Source: Stomoxys calcitrans
Taxonomy: Eukaryota > Arthropoda > Insecta > Diptera > Muscidae
Reading direction: 5' to 3'
Assembly: GCF_963082655.1 (NCBI RefSeq)
Contig: NC_081552.1
Location: 73,784,707 to 73,848,706 of the forward strand
DNA: 64,000 bases
Part shown: positions 55,388 to 64,000 of the stretch, one piece after another
Layout of the letters: each line of letters begins with the position of its first letter
Numbering within the stretch: the stretch's first letter is position 1
Translations under genes and position numbers: made by a program
The notes under the pieces: generated by a model
Databases searched by the model: none
What the model saw: only the letters and a program-made list of their open reading frames with translations
What the model was told of the DNA's origin: nothing

Positions 55388-55864
55388 CTTTTTTGTTTGT
55401 GAAGTGGACATATTGTAGGTTTCATTTAAGGTGAAATTTGAACAAGATATGTCAACTTAAATGGGTGCTGGGTGCTATATGTTCTTCAAAACAGGCAATT
55501 AAAAACTTGGACATAGGTTTTATTTATTAGAGGTAGTAGGTAGACTCGGTGGTGTATGGTATTATATAGTAGGCTAAGCTCGCCTTTATCCTTTCTTTAC
55601 TGGTTTTACACATAATGCATTTTTAATACATTTTTCTGAAAACGAAAATTCAAATTGAAAAAATTCTAAGAAAGAAACGAATAGAAATATCTTAGTAATA
55701 TCGTTTGAATATTGCGGAGAAAAGTGTCCTTGACAAAGTTTGCACACGTACTCGCTAACACCTCAGCTACGACCTTTTCAAATTTCAAAAAGATATCTCT
55801 CTCCTTTCCCACGCATGTATTTTTTTACTAGTTTTTTTTTTTATCGATTTTCTCCCACTGTGCG
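55388..55864. other. unassigned stretch with a family C remnant
   Basis: 55510-55608 (GGTGGTGTATGGTATTATATAG, GCTAAGCTCGCCTTTATCC, TTTACTGGTTTTA) repeats the right end of family C in decayed form. The remainder shows nothing recognisable. Confidence 0.45.
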
Positions 55865-56110
55865 TACGTCATGGCCCGGTATCCAGACGAATTGTGCCAT
55901 ACTTAGGGAAGGTGCTAATCTCCTTTTTACACTCAAATAGTATTCGAAACCTTACTGTTTTAGTTGATTTTGCACAATGACCAACTTTTTCAGTGATCGC
56001 CCGGATTTCAGCCGGCAAGACCGTGTTATGGTAAGAGCTCGGAATCTGGGCCCTCAATCCCCAGAACAGTTTTCTCCTTTGGCTTTGATACATCTGTGCT
56101 GCATGAAGAT
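55865..56110 (-). pseudogene. RNase H fragment of a LOA/I-type LINE
   Basis: On the minus strand SSYHNTVLPAEIRAITEKV (about 56040-55985) is the RNase H block with the catalytic Glu. AQFVWIPGHDV (about 55900-55870) is the VWIPGH block further on. The two lie in different frames, with the TDN strand missing between them. Confidence 0.75.
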
Positions 56111-56217
56111 GACAATACCAGTGTTATGTCAAACTAGGATTTTGGCGGCGGCAGCAGTGGCTCGCACTCGACCTAGAGTGTCACTCGGGTATCCAATCCA
56201 AAACATATGTCGCTAGA

Positions 56218-56371
56218 CATACAGATTTAGAACAAGGCAGCCATGGCGGCTATGAGACTTAAGGCGATGGGAAGATAGAAGATATGGGAAGGACGTATCC
56301 TATCTTTTTTTCACTTTTCCATACCCTTAAGTCTCATCGCCGCCCTGGCTGTCTTGTACTAAATCTGTATG
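56218..56371. repeat. 47-bp inverted repeat
   Basis: Left arm 56218-56264 and right arm 56325-56371 are complementary at 43 of 47 positions, with a 60-base spacer. Both arms read as LINE coding (KAAMAAMRL-like in the left arm on plus, RAAMRLKG-like in the right arm on minus). Confidence 0.88.
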
Positions 56372-56590
56372 TATAGGGATCGAACATCTGAAGGTATCTT
56401 CAGTGATGTAATTGGTGTGGTTTTTATCGCCCGCCAAGAAAACACATTCTCTGAACCTGTTGTAATGCTTCTCTCCATCGCCATCCATCATAGCACCGTA
56501 GAGTATGCTAATATTGGTCTCATAACGGTCCCGTGGACTGTCTTAGGATTCACACTCAAATATTTGTAAGACTTGTGTTTCCTATTCGGG
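56325..56590 (-). pseudogene. reverse transcriptase thumb fragment of a LOA/I-type LINE
   Basis: On the minus strand: KSYKYLSVNPKTVHGTVMRP, then ILAYSTVLWWMAMERSITTG, then AIKTTPITSLKIPSDVRSLY. This is the segment after the palm, in the right order and orientation relative to the RNase H piece at 55865-56110. Confidence 0.72.
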
Positions 56591-56750
56591 AGTTGAGAGT
56601 CTAGAGCGGGGACGGTACACTGGATGTTAAAGAGTGTGAAAGATTTTTCCGACTGTCACCCATGGATATTTGATATGGCATTAAGCTCTGAGCAGCTATG
56701 CCCTCTGGAGTGTGATTGAGAGGGTACAGGAACGACGGCAGTCTCTGGAG

Positions 56751-56786
56751 CAAGGAGGAGTGCCCTGAGAAGGGCACTCCTCCTTG
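56751..56786. repeat. perfect 16-bp hairpin with a GAGA loop
   Basis: CAAGGAGGAGTGCCCT at 56751-56766, loop GAGA, then the exact complement at 56771-56786. There is no U-tract after it. It lies between inverted LINE fragments. Confidence 0.92.
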
Positions 56787-56859
56787 CCTTGAAGGTGATT
56801 GCCGTACATGACCTGCTGTCTTGATACCTGAACGTCATCTTTCCTAAAACGGTGAACGC

Positions 56860-57105
56860 TTTACGGATCCCTACGGCTTGGTAAGGTGGACGCTTTCTAC
56901 TACATTAATAGCCCGAATAAGGCTGAATTCTTCCTTTGTCTGCGATAATAAGGAGGAAATGGAGACAATCGAGCACATTTTGTGTCATTACCACAAAATT
57001 GCGAGTAGAAGACATAGAATTATGGATGAACATCTCTTTTCGTGCCTAAAAACTCTGCAGGCCGTTAGCCATCTCGTCATTTTGGACTACCGTAGAAATA
57101 TATGA
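56860..57105 (+). pseudogene. C-terminal zinc-knuckle fragment of a LINE
   Basis: The plus frame reads FVCDNKEEMETIEHILCHYH then KIASRRHRIMDEHLFSCLK. It resembles the Cys/His C-terminus (C...ETxEHxLCxC) of LOA/R1-type ORF2, with the last Cys changed to Tyr. Orientation is opposite to the pieces at 55865-56590. Confidence 0.7.
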
Positions 57106-57109
57106 CCTT

Positions 57110-58300
57110 GCCGGATATACAAATTGATCTGTTGAGGATCCTCGTAAATAGGCAGGTTTCAATCTTCCCCATACAAATGTTATCTTTTACTACAAATTTA
57201 CTACTTTTAAAGAAAATTTAATTGAAATTTAAATTTTATTACATTTTATTTGAAATCGGTTAAAATTTTAAATTTTTTAAAAATTTCTTCGCATAAAATA
57301 TGTCTACGCTTTGACTATGAAACTTTAAAAGATTCTTTTCCTTCATTCTATCCATTTGGCTTCGGGGGTGGTTTCCATCGATGGCATTTGAATGGTAGGG
57401 GCGTATGAGTAAAATCATAGAACTTGGCCTATCTCACAGAGTATTCATTCGTTTGGACTTTCAATGGAGAAGCTTTCCAAACCTGACCGAATGAGTGTTG
57501 CGACTGCAAAGTGCAACAATGCTTTGTTGCAATGAATGCATGGGCCATAACACGCCTCCTTGTTTTCTTAGCCATTGATTATTGATGATGCGATTGCCTT
57601 GCACCGGCCACAGTTTTGGAATTTCCTTTTCTCTCTCTCTCTCGCTCTTTCTTTTGTGCTACACTGCTTCCTCCTCCTGATTTCAGTTGTAAAGAATTTA
57701 TTTCTGTATATGACGGGAATGGAATTGTTTTCGTTTTTTATTGCTGTCCAAGCTGTCTGTGGCGTTGAATATGGTTGTGGCACCTCCTTTCGATGTTTGT
57801 GGGTTTCTTGGCTCTATGGCAAGACTTTTAATTGCTGGTCTATTGTAAATAATGCATAAATTATACACTTCATTTCTTTACTTGTGGCTTGGCGGAATTT
57901 TCCTGGAATTATCATATATTAGAAATTAGCTCTAAATTAAACATGACTTCGAGAAAAAGACAAACAAAATGGGGAATAGAGCATTGGAAAAGAATCACAT
58001 GAGAAATTTTCTAACAGAATGAATAGGAAAATATTCTATGTAAACTTTTCTCCTTATATTTAATGCAACTTCCACTCTTTCTTAAGGATTTTTTATCGGT
58101 AAAAGTTTAAACTAAAAGATTTTCTTCACAAAATTTTCTTGAATCCCCACACTATTTCTTGACCACTTACTCCTCATTGTCTATGGGGGTTTGCTCAAAG
58201 TGCCAATAGACTTTCTTATCCAATTTCATGGTTCATCAAAAACTTTTCACAGAAATTTAATAAAATATAACAACAACCACAAGAAAACTAAAAAAAAAAA
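57110..58300. other. repeat-poor island, no gene recognised
   Basis: About 1.2 kb. It includes a CTCTCTCTCTCTCGCTCTTT tract (57625-57650). The open frame 57575-57859 (plus) and its antisense partner are probably chance. No transposon signature. Confidence 0.4.
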
Positions 58301-58398
58301 CAAGTAAAAGCGTGCTAAGTTCGGCCGGGCCGAATCTTACATACCCTCCACCATGGATCGCATTTGTCGAGTTCTTTTTCGATATCTCTTTTTAGACA

Positions 58399-59139
58399 AA
58401 ACCAGTAAGGAAAGGCAAAAGTCGGGCGGTGCCAACTATATAATACCCTACACCACCTAGTGCATGTAGTACCTTCTATATGTAGACCTCATCTTGAAAT
58501 CTAGTCAGACTTTAATTTGGATACCAATTGAAATAGCAAATTAGAACCTTGTAAGATTTCCCTACCATAGGACAAAAGATTTGGATTTCTACATCTTTAA
58601 AAGGCCATACCGGATAAAAGTTTATATGGGAGTTATATCGAAACCCGTGCCAATTTTAATGACACATACTGGGGCGTCAAATAGAGATTGACGTCCCAGT
58701 ATGTGTCATTAAGATGTGACCAAAATTGTGGTTTTCACTGCCATAAAAGTCCATATCGGATGAAATATACACATTGAAGCTATATCTAAATTAGGACTGA
58801 TTTTATGTCAATTTAAACGTCTCATGTAAAATCGGTCGAAAATTGTGGATTCTACAGCCTTTAAAGGCAATATCGAATGAACGATATATATGGTAGCTAT
58901 ATCTAAATCTGAATCTAAATCAATAGCGATTGTCCTTGGGCCGATAAAGTGACATGGGTAAAATTTCGTGACAATCGGACAACAAATACGACCTGTACTT
59001 CGATTACAAGAATACATGGACTCACAGACGGTGTGACGGCTAAATCGAATCAGAAAGTGATTCTGAGTCGATCGGTAGCGTTGCAAACAAATGCACAAAT
59101 CTATAATAGCCTGTACCACAGTGGCGGTGCAGGGTATAA
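58399..59139 (+). mobile_element. family C element nested in A, with a local palindrome
   Basis: Begins ACCAGTAAGGAAAGGC and GTCGGGCGGTGCCAAC. Four internal units follow, then GACTCACAGACGGTGTGACGG and AGAAAGTGATTCTGAGTCGATCGG. It ends in a hairpin with CACAGTGGCGGTGCAGGGTATAA. Copies at 8833, 45313 and 54423 are in the opposite orientation. Confidence 0.82.
58657..58711. repeat. 24-bp palindrome inside family C
   Basis: Arms 58657-58680 and 58688-58711 are complementary with one mismatch around a 7-base spacer. Key sequence GACACATACTGGGGCGTCAA. The other C copies in the window lack it. Confidence 0.9.
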
Positions 59140-59980
59140 AAAGGATAAAAGAAAAGAATTGCTATGCTAATTGAATTGAATGTTGGAGTAGAAGTTTTTG
59201 TGTACAATTTCAGCCAAATCGAATAAGAATTGCGCCTTTTAGGGGCTCAAGAAGTAAAATAAGGAGATCGGTTTGTAGGGGAACTGCATCAGGCTATAGA
59301 CCGATTCGACCTTAAATGACACGTATGTCGAAGTTCATGAGAGAAGTCGTTGCACAAAATTTCAGCCAAATCAGATAATAATTGCGACGTCTAGATGCTT
59401 AAGAAGTCAAGATCCCAGATCGGTTTATATTTTTTTGGCTCAATTGTTGGAAGTCATAACAAATCACCTCATGCAAAATTTTAGCCAATTTGGATAGGAA
59501 TTGCGCCCCCTATAGTCTCAAGAAGTCAAGTCACCAGATCCGTTTATATGGCAGGTTATGGACCTATTTGAACCATATCTTGCAAAGTTGTTGGAAATCA
59601 TAACAAATCACCTAATGCAAAATTTCAGCCAAATCGGATAAGAATTGCGCCCTTTAGCGGCTCAAGAAGTCAAGATCCAAGATCGATTTATATGGCAGCT
59701 ATATCTAAATATGGATCGATATGGTCCATTTACAATACCAACCGACCTACACTAATTAGAAGTATTTCTACAAAATTTCAAGCGGCTAGCTTTACTCCTT
59801 CGAAAGTAAGCGTGCTTTCGACGGAAGGACGGACGGACGGACGGAGGGACATGGCTAGATCGCCTTAAAATGTCATGACGATCAAGAATATACATACTTT
59901 ATGGTGTCTTAGATGTATATTTCAAGGAGTTACAAACAGAATGACGAAATTAATATACCCCCATCCTATGGTGGAGGGTA

Positions 59981-60252
59981 TAACAAGTAAAAACGCATTA
60001 AGTTCGGCCGTGCCGAACTTTTGATACCCATAGTAGTGGTGGATGTATATATCATCAAAATTTATTATAACACTACAATATCCATATTAATATCCATTAC
60101 TGTCCGCTCTTAATCATATTTGCTTCTGGTGCCAAGAAGCTCTATACAAGTAACAGTTCGAAATTTCAGCGAAATCTGGTAATAATCGCGTAGTTCATAT
60201 GATTAAGCCCTAATTCGGATGATCGGTCTATATGATAGCTATATCTAAATAT
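59981..60252 (+). mobile_element. family B element, left part, interrupted by a Jockey-type LINE
   Basis: ACAAGTAAAAACGCATTAAG, GTTCGGCCGTGCCGAAC and one diverged internal unit, ending in the target duplication 60235-60252. It continues at 63716 after the LINE and runs off the right edge. Its first base follows the family A hairpin directly. Confidence 0.82.
60235..60252 (+). repeat. 18-bp target-site duplication of the Jockey-type LINE, left copy
   Basis: ATAGCTATATCTAAATAT, identical to 63716-63733. It gives the exact LINE boundaries. Confidence 0.88.
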
Positions 60253-60599
60253 AGCTATATCTACAATCCCATGGCAGCCAGTTGTACGCATCGGATTGAC
60301 CCGATGGAATCCTCATCGGCAAGGGCTGCCACCACAGTGTATGTGTTCGTCTTTTTTCGTCATGGGAGAGGCACATTCCGGAGTGCCTTCTCCGCACGCT
60401 TCTGGTCCGTGCCGGGATTGAAAAGAACCCCGGACCCTGGTTCTGTTCGGTGAGGTGTAACCGGTGCATGGAGTGGGTACATTTCCGTTCTTGTTCTGGC
60501 CTAACTTCACTACGGGAGCATAGTCATACTGGCTATGTCGCAAGGTGCTGTGCCAACATAGCCAGCAGTGGGTCACAAGCGTCGCCGTCGTCGGACTAT

Positions 60600-61144
60600 G
60601 TGACCCCCCGACCTCTCCCGTACGGCAATTTATGCAACGACAGCATCATAGCCCTACTATTGCCAGGCCAGTGCCGGGAAGTGCATCGTTTTTGCAGTTA
60701 AACTGCAACGGACTGCGTGGCAAGATCGATGAGATCGTAGACTTTATTAGTCGGAAGAGCATATCGGTCGCAGCGATCCAGGAGACAAAGCTGACCAACA
60801 CCTGCAGCTTGCACAGTTTTCACGGTTACAATGTGCTACGTAAGGATCGCTCTAGGAATGGAGGTGGGGGATTGGCCTTCGTTATACACCATTCCGTGCA
60901 GTATAGACCTATCTCGCCTGCGCTTGACGCTAGTGACCCCTACATGGAATGCATGGGGATAGCAGTCAGGTCTGGTACTGCCGAGATAGAGATATACAAT
61001 GTGTATATACCGCCGGTTGGTAGCTGTGTCCCGATTAATGGCCAGGCTTACAACCCCGACATAAGTGGGTTGCTATCTGGCCATAATCGTCTGGTTCTAG
61101 GGCATTCTCCACTAGGAAACGACCAGCGTTTGCACGGTGAATGA
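60600..61144 (+). pseudogene. Jockey-type ORF2, AP-like endonuclease domain, deleted
   Basis: The frame gives FLQLNCNGLRGKIDEIVDFI, then VAAIQETKLTNTCSLHSFHG, containing the catalytic Glu (QET), and GGGGLAFVIHHSVQYRP, ending LSGHNRLVLGHSPLGND. In this family a DFNAHH block normally follows LVLG; it is missing here, together with further residues, by an internal deletion. The frame then shifts into the next ORF, where SLGSDHLPI (about 61240), the endonuclease's last catalytic block, is intact. The nuclease would have targeted A/T-rich DNA; this copy cannot. Confidence 0.88.
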
Positions 61145-63685
61145 GCATGCCCCCACTAGGATTACGAGGAGGTGCAGCAGCTCGCCAGACATCTCAATTG
61201 CATCCCCTGATCTCCTGAGTGACGTATCCTGGCAAGCCGTCATCTCTTTGGGGTCAGACCACCTCCCCATAATCCTCACCATCGACCGACCACCCGACTT
61301 CATAGCCTCTGAGCGCCGGACGTTCATCAATTACAAGAAGGCCAATTGGACTGGCTTCAGAGAGTATACCAATCGCCACTTCAATGAACTGCCACCCCCC
61401 TCTGATGTGCTTGTGGCCAAGAGGAAATTCCGAGACATCATCAACGCAGCAGCCGCTCGCTTTATACCAGCCGGTCGAATACCGCAAGTGCGACCCAATT
61501 TCCCGGCGCAAGCAGTGGTACTCGCAGACGAGCGTGATGGGATTCGTGCTATGGACCTCGCTAACCCCAGAATCAGCGAGCTGAATTTGGAAATAAACGG
61601 GGTAGTCAACGAACATAAGCGGAATTTGTGGCTGGAACACTTGGAGCAATGTAACTTAGGCACCGTTGCAGGCAAACTGTGGGCCACTGTTAAGTCTTTC
61701 TCGAACCCCGGTAGACGGGACGACAGGACCTCAGTCACTTTTGGCGAGATAACCGTGACTGATCCGAAGAGATGCGCCAGGTTGTTCAATCGTCAATTTA
61801 TTGTGCATCCCGAGAGAGACAGGGCAAGGAGGAGAGCCATTCGCCGTATTCGTCGTCTCCGAGCCGATGAACAGCCATCACAATTTACCGTGGGCGAAGT
61901 TACGAATGTCATCCGTGGCGCCAAATCCTCCAAGGCGTTGGGCCCCGACGGAATCTCTACATTGATGCTGAAGAATCTGGATTCACATGGAGTTGAGTAC
62001 CTTACCACTGTCCTCAACCTGTCATTTAACACTCTTATAGTTCCCGATGTCTAGAAAATGGGCAGAGTGATCCCGCTACTGAAGCCTGGAAAAGACCCGA
62101 GTTTGGGGGAGTCGTACAGACCGATCTCCCTTCTCTCATCAGTGGCAAAGACGCTTGAGGCATTACTCCTCCCGAGCCTCGTAGGAGAATTTCCAGCCGA
62201 GCATCAACATGGATTTCGGAGACTGCACACCACAACAGCAGCTTTGCTTGCCATTACCACACACATTTGCCGTGGCTTCAATCAACCCAGGCCATGTGAT
62301 AAGACGGTCCTCGTGGCACTGGACCTATCGAAGGCATTCGACACGGTCAACCATGTCTAATTATTTGAGGACATCGCCAACACGTGCCTCCAGCTAGGCC
62401 TGAAACGATGGGTCGCGAATTATCTGTGTGGTCGCCAGTCATTTGTGGAATTTAGGGATAAGAAGTCGAAACACCGTAGAGTGAAACAGGGAGTTTCCCA
62501 AGGTGGGGTGATATCTCCGGCACTGTTTAACCCCTGCCTATGCATTCCACCCCCTCCAGACGGCATAGAGATCGTATCATATGCGGAGGATTGTACGATC
62601 ATGGCATCAGGACCCCCACCCATTGATGACATCTGCGATAGGTTGAACGTCTACCTCAACGAGCTTGCCTCATATTTCGCTCCAAGAAATCTGAAGATAT
62701 CCGCCACCAAATCTTCAGATACACTGTTCACTACAAAAACGCGTGAGGTGAATACTGTGCTGACTGTGATGGTCGATGGAGAAATGATTCCGACCATCAA
62801 GTGTCCCAAACTACTTGGCGTCACATTTGACACTTACACTTTCTCCCCACTTGCCACAGCAATCTGCAATAAAGTCAAAAGTAGAAACAAGGTCCTCAAG
62901 TCACTCGCTGGCAGCACTTGGGGTGCAAACAAAGAAACCTTGTTGACCACGTACAAAGCAATTGGCCGGTTTGTGGTAAGTTATGCAGCGCCAGTGTGGT
63001 CTCGTCAACTTTGTGACACGCAGTGGAATAATATTCAGATCTGTCAGAATGCCGCCCTCCGAACTGCGACGGGCTGTCTCCTCAGTTCTCATGTGGACCA
63101 CCTTCATCAGGAGACAAAGATCCTACCAGTGCGAAGACATAACTACTTGCTGTCTAAGCAATACCTTTGGGGCTGTTATCGCAGAAACCATCCAAATCAT
63201 CATCTTGTGGATAGATAACCGCCACCGCCCAGAAGCCTTAAGGTAGATCTACACGATCTAGAGCGTGAGGTTCAGCGCTACAAGAGAGAACCTCTAGATC
63301 AAGCGGCATATCAAGCGGGTCTGAACAACATTCATGCAGACACGGTAGCAGACGCGGTAATTGGCTACCGGGTGAATGTAGTCCTTGGAGAACGACCGAC
63401 ACCCATTGCACCCGAAGAAATCGACCTCCCCCGGCAAACCAGAGTGGTTCTGGCTCAATTACGTTCCGGCAGATGCAGCCGCCTCAATTCCCACAGAGCT
63501 AGGATTGATGCCGACGTGCAAGATGTATGTCCCGATTGTAACCAGGGACCGCACGATACACGTCACCTGTTTATCTGCCCGGCCAGACCCACTCGACTCA
63601 GACCCGATCCCTGTGGACGCACCCCATCTTAGTCGCAGAGTTTCTGGGTCTTGACACTCAACAGAATCAAGCAGACGAAAGATAG
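61137..63685 (+). pseudogene. Jockey-type ORF2, reverse transcriptase and C-terminus, three nonsense codons
   Basis: One frame runs from 61137 to about 63630, interrupted only by TAG 62052-62054, TAA 62358-62360 and TAA 63216-63218; a frameshift near 63600 leads to the stop at 63685. Blocks in order: SSKALGPDGISTLMLKNL, VIPLLKPGKDPSLGESYRPI, HQHGFRRLHTTTAALLAI, VLVALDLSKAFDTVNHV (first catalytic Asp), VKQGVSQGGVISPALFN, then VSYAEDCTIMAS. The catalytic YADD is YAED here, so one essential Asp is Glu. The thumb has RFVVSYAAPVWS and the C-terminus CPDCNQGPHDTRHLFICPA, a Cys/His knuckle. The pattern of few, separate lesions indicates a young copy. Confidence 0.9.
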
Positions 63686-63690
63686 AACAC

Positions 63691-63715
63691 AATAAACTGC
63701 TACAACAACAACAAC
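63691..63715 (+). promoter_or_regulatory. poly(A) signal and (CAA)n tail of the Jockey-type LINE
   Basis: AATAAA at 63691-63696 lies 6 bases after the ORF2 stop and is followed by CTGCTACAACAACAACAAC. The same end is seen at 1-56. Confidence 0.8.
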
Positions 63716-64000
63716 ATAGCTATATCTAAATATGGTCCGATCTGGGCCATATTCGGTTCGGAGGATAAATGCGCCTTTTATGGTCTTTAGACCCTAAAGT
63801 TAAAGATCAGTCTCTACGGCAGCTATATCTAAATATAGACCGATCTAGACCATATTCGGGACATATGTTGGCAGTCTTGATACTGTTCCACAGTTCCAAA
63901 TTTCAGCGTAGTCAGATAATAATTGCGCCTGTTAAAGGCCTAAAACCCAAAATTTGCAGATCGGTCCAGACAGCTATATCCAAATATGTTCCGATGTGGA
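63716..64000 (+). mobile_element. family B element, right part (runs off the window)
   Basis: It starts with the second copy of the 18-bp duplication (63716-63733), then GGTCCGATCTGGGCC, GATCAGTCTCTACGGCAGC and TTTCAGCGTAGTCAGATAA. The 3' hairpin is beyond the right edge. Confidence 0.82.

Larger units (their letters stand above)
58301..59980 (+). mobile_element. family A element hosting a C element
   Basis: 58301-58398 is the 5' end, with AACAAGTAAAAGCGTGCTAAG, GTTCGGCCGGGCCGAATC and ATACCCTCCACCATGG. 59140-59980 holds four to five internal units, GGACGGACGGACGGACGGAGG at about 59829-59849, and the hairpin TATACCCCCATCC/GGTGGAGGGTATAA. The break lies just after TTTTTAGACAAA, where undisturbed copies continue with AAAGAATTGCTAT-like sequence, found here right after the C element. 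Confidence 0.86.
60253..63715 (+). mobile_element. Jockey-type non-LTR retrotransposon, 5' truncated, recently inserted
   Basis: 3463 bases between perfect 18-bp duplications. There is no complete ORF1. From about 60425 the frame reads PGPWFCSVRCNRCMEWVHF, then RSCSGLTSLREHSHTGYVA, a Cys/His-rich, PHD-like finger in front of the endonuclease. Endonuclease, reverse transcriptase and a C-terminal zinc-knuckle follow. ORF2 stops at 63683-63685. A short 3' end with AATAAA (63691-63696) and a (CAA)n tail complete it. It inserted into a family B element. Confidence 0.9.

Noticed and set aside
57575..57859. 94-codon open frame with a matching frame on the other strand
   Set aside because: It covers a CTCTCT tract and hydrophobic low-complexity sequence. 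No family resemblance and no evidence for either strand.

Overview
The window looks like nuclear DNA of a higher (calyptrate, probably muscid-like) fly. Two things point there. A coding exon at 3943-4662 on the minus strand is recognisably the 5' coding exon of the Wnt/planar-polarity receptor gene frizzled. Most of the rest is repeats with the hallmarks of the dipteran mini-me/DINE-1 (Helentron-associated) elements: a GGCCGGGCCGAA palindrome at one end, a TATACCC...GGGTATA hairpin at the other, a short (TA)n, and a (GTCY)n run. The species cannot be fixed from the sequence.

Layout. 1-3936 is intron 1 of frizzled, holding an AT-rich inverted-repeat element, two mini-me-like copies and an RTE fragment. 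3943-4662 is the exon. Everything to its right is 5' of that exon: promoter, possible 5' untranslated exons, then intergenic DNA. 4663-5887 and islands near 9.9-11.4, 29.4-31.1, 41.2-43.4, 47.1-48.1 and 57.1-58.3 kb carry no repeat or gene I can recognise. About three quarters of the rest is transposon-derived. I use these labels: A, B and C are three mini-me/DINE-1-like families; D is an unclassified element with internal ~115-130 bp tandem units; E is a non-autonomous Tc1/mariner-type foldback element.

The transposons are deeply nested. At 31.9-37.0 kb an A element sits in a hAT-type element (8-bp target duplication), which sits in a B element. At 45.1-47.1 kb one B hosts both a C and an A. 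At 58.3-60.0 kb an A hosts a C. At 60.2-64.0 kb a B hosts a Jockey-type LINE with an 18-bp target duplication. At 37.2-39.7 kb a D hosts an E. Non-LTR retrotransposons are all broken: an almost complete RTE-type element (11.8-14.6 kb, minus), an RTE-like one (27.5-29.0, plus), an RNase H-bearing LOA/I-type one (48.1-51.3, minus), the Jockey (60.3-63.7, plus) and a mosaic of small pieces (14.8-18.2 and 55.9-57.1 kb).

No tRNA, rRNA, CRISPR array or intact transposase was seen. The only host gene with support is frizzled. The structures most worth a second look are the foldback E element whose 195-bp arms are both the 5' end of a transposase gene, the constant 153-bp internal period shared by families A and B, the isolated hairpins, and the datable nests. 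I did not find convincing evidence of a new multi-gene biological system.
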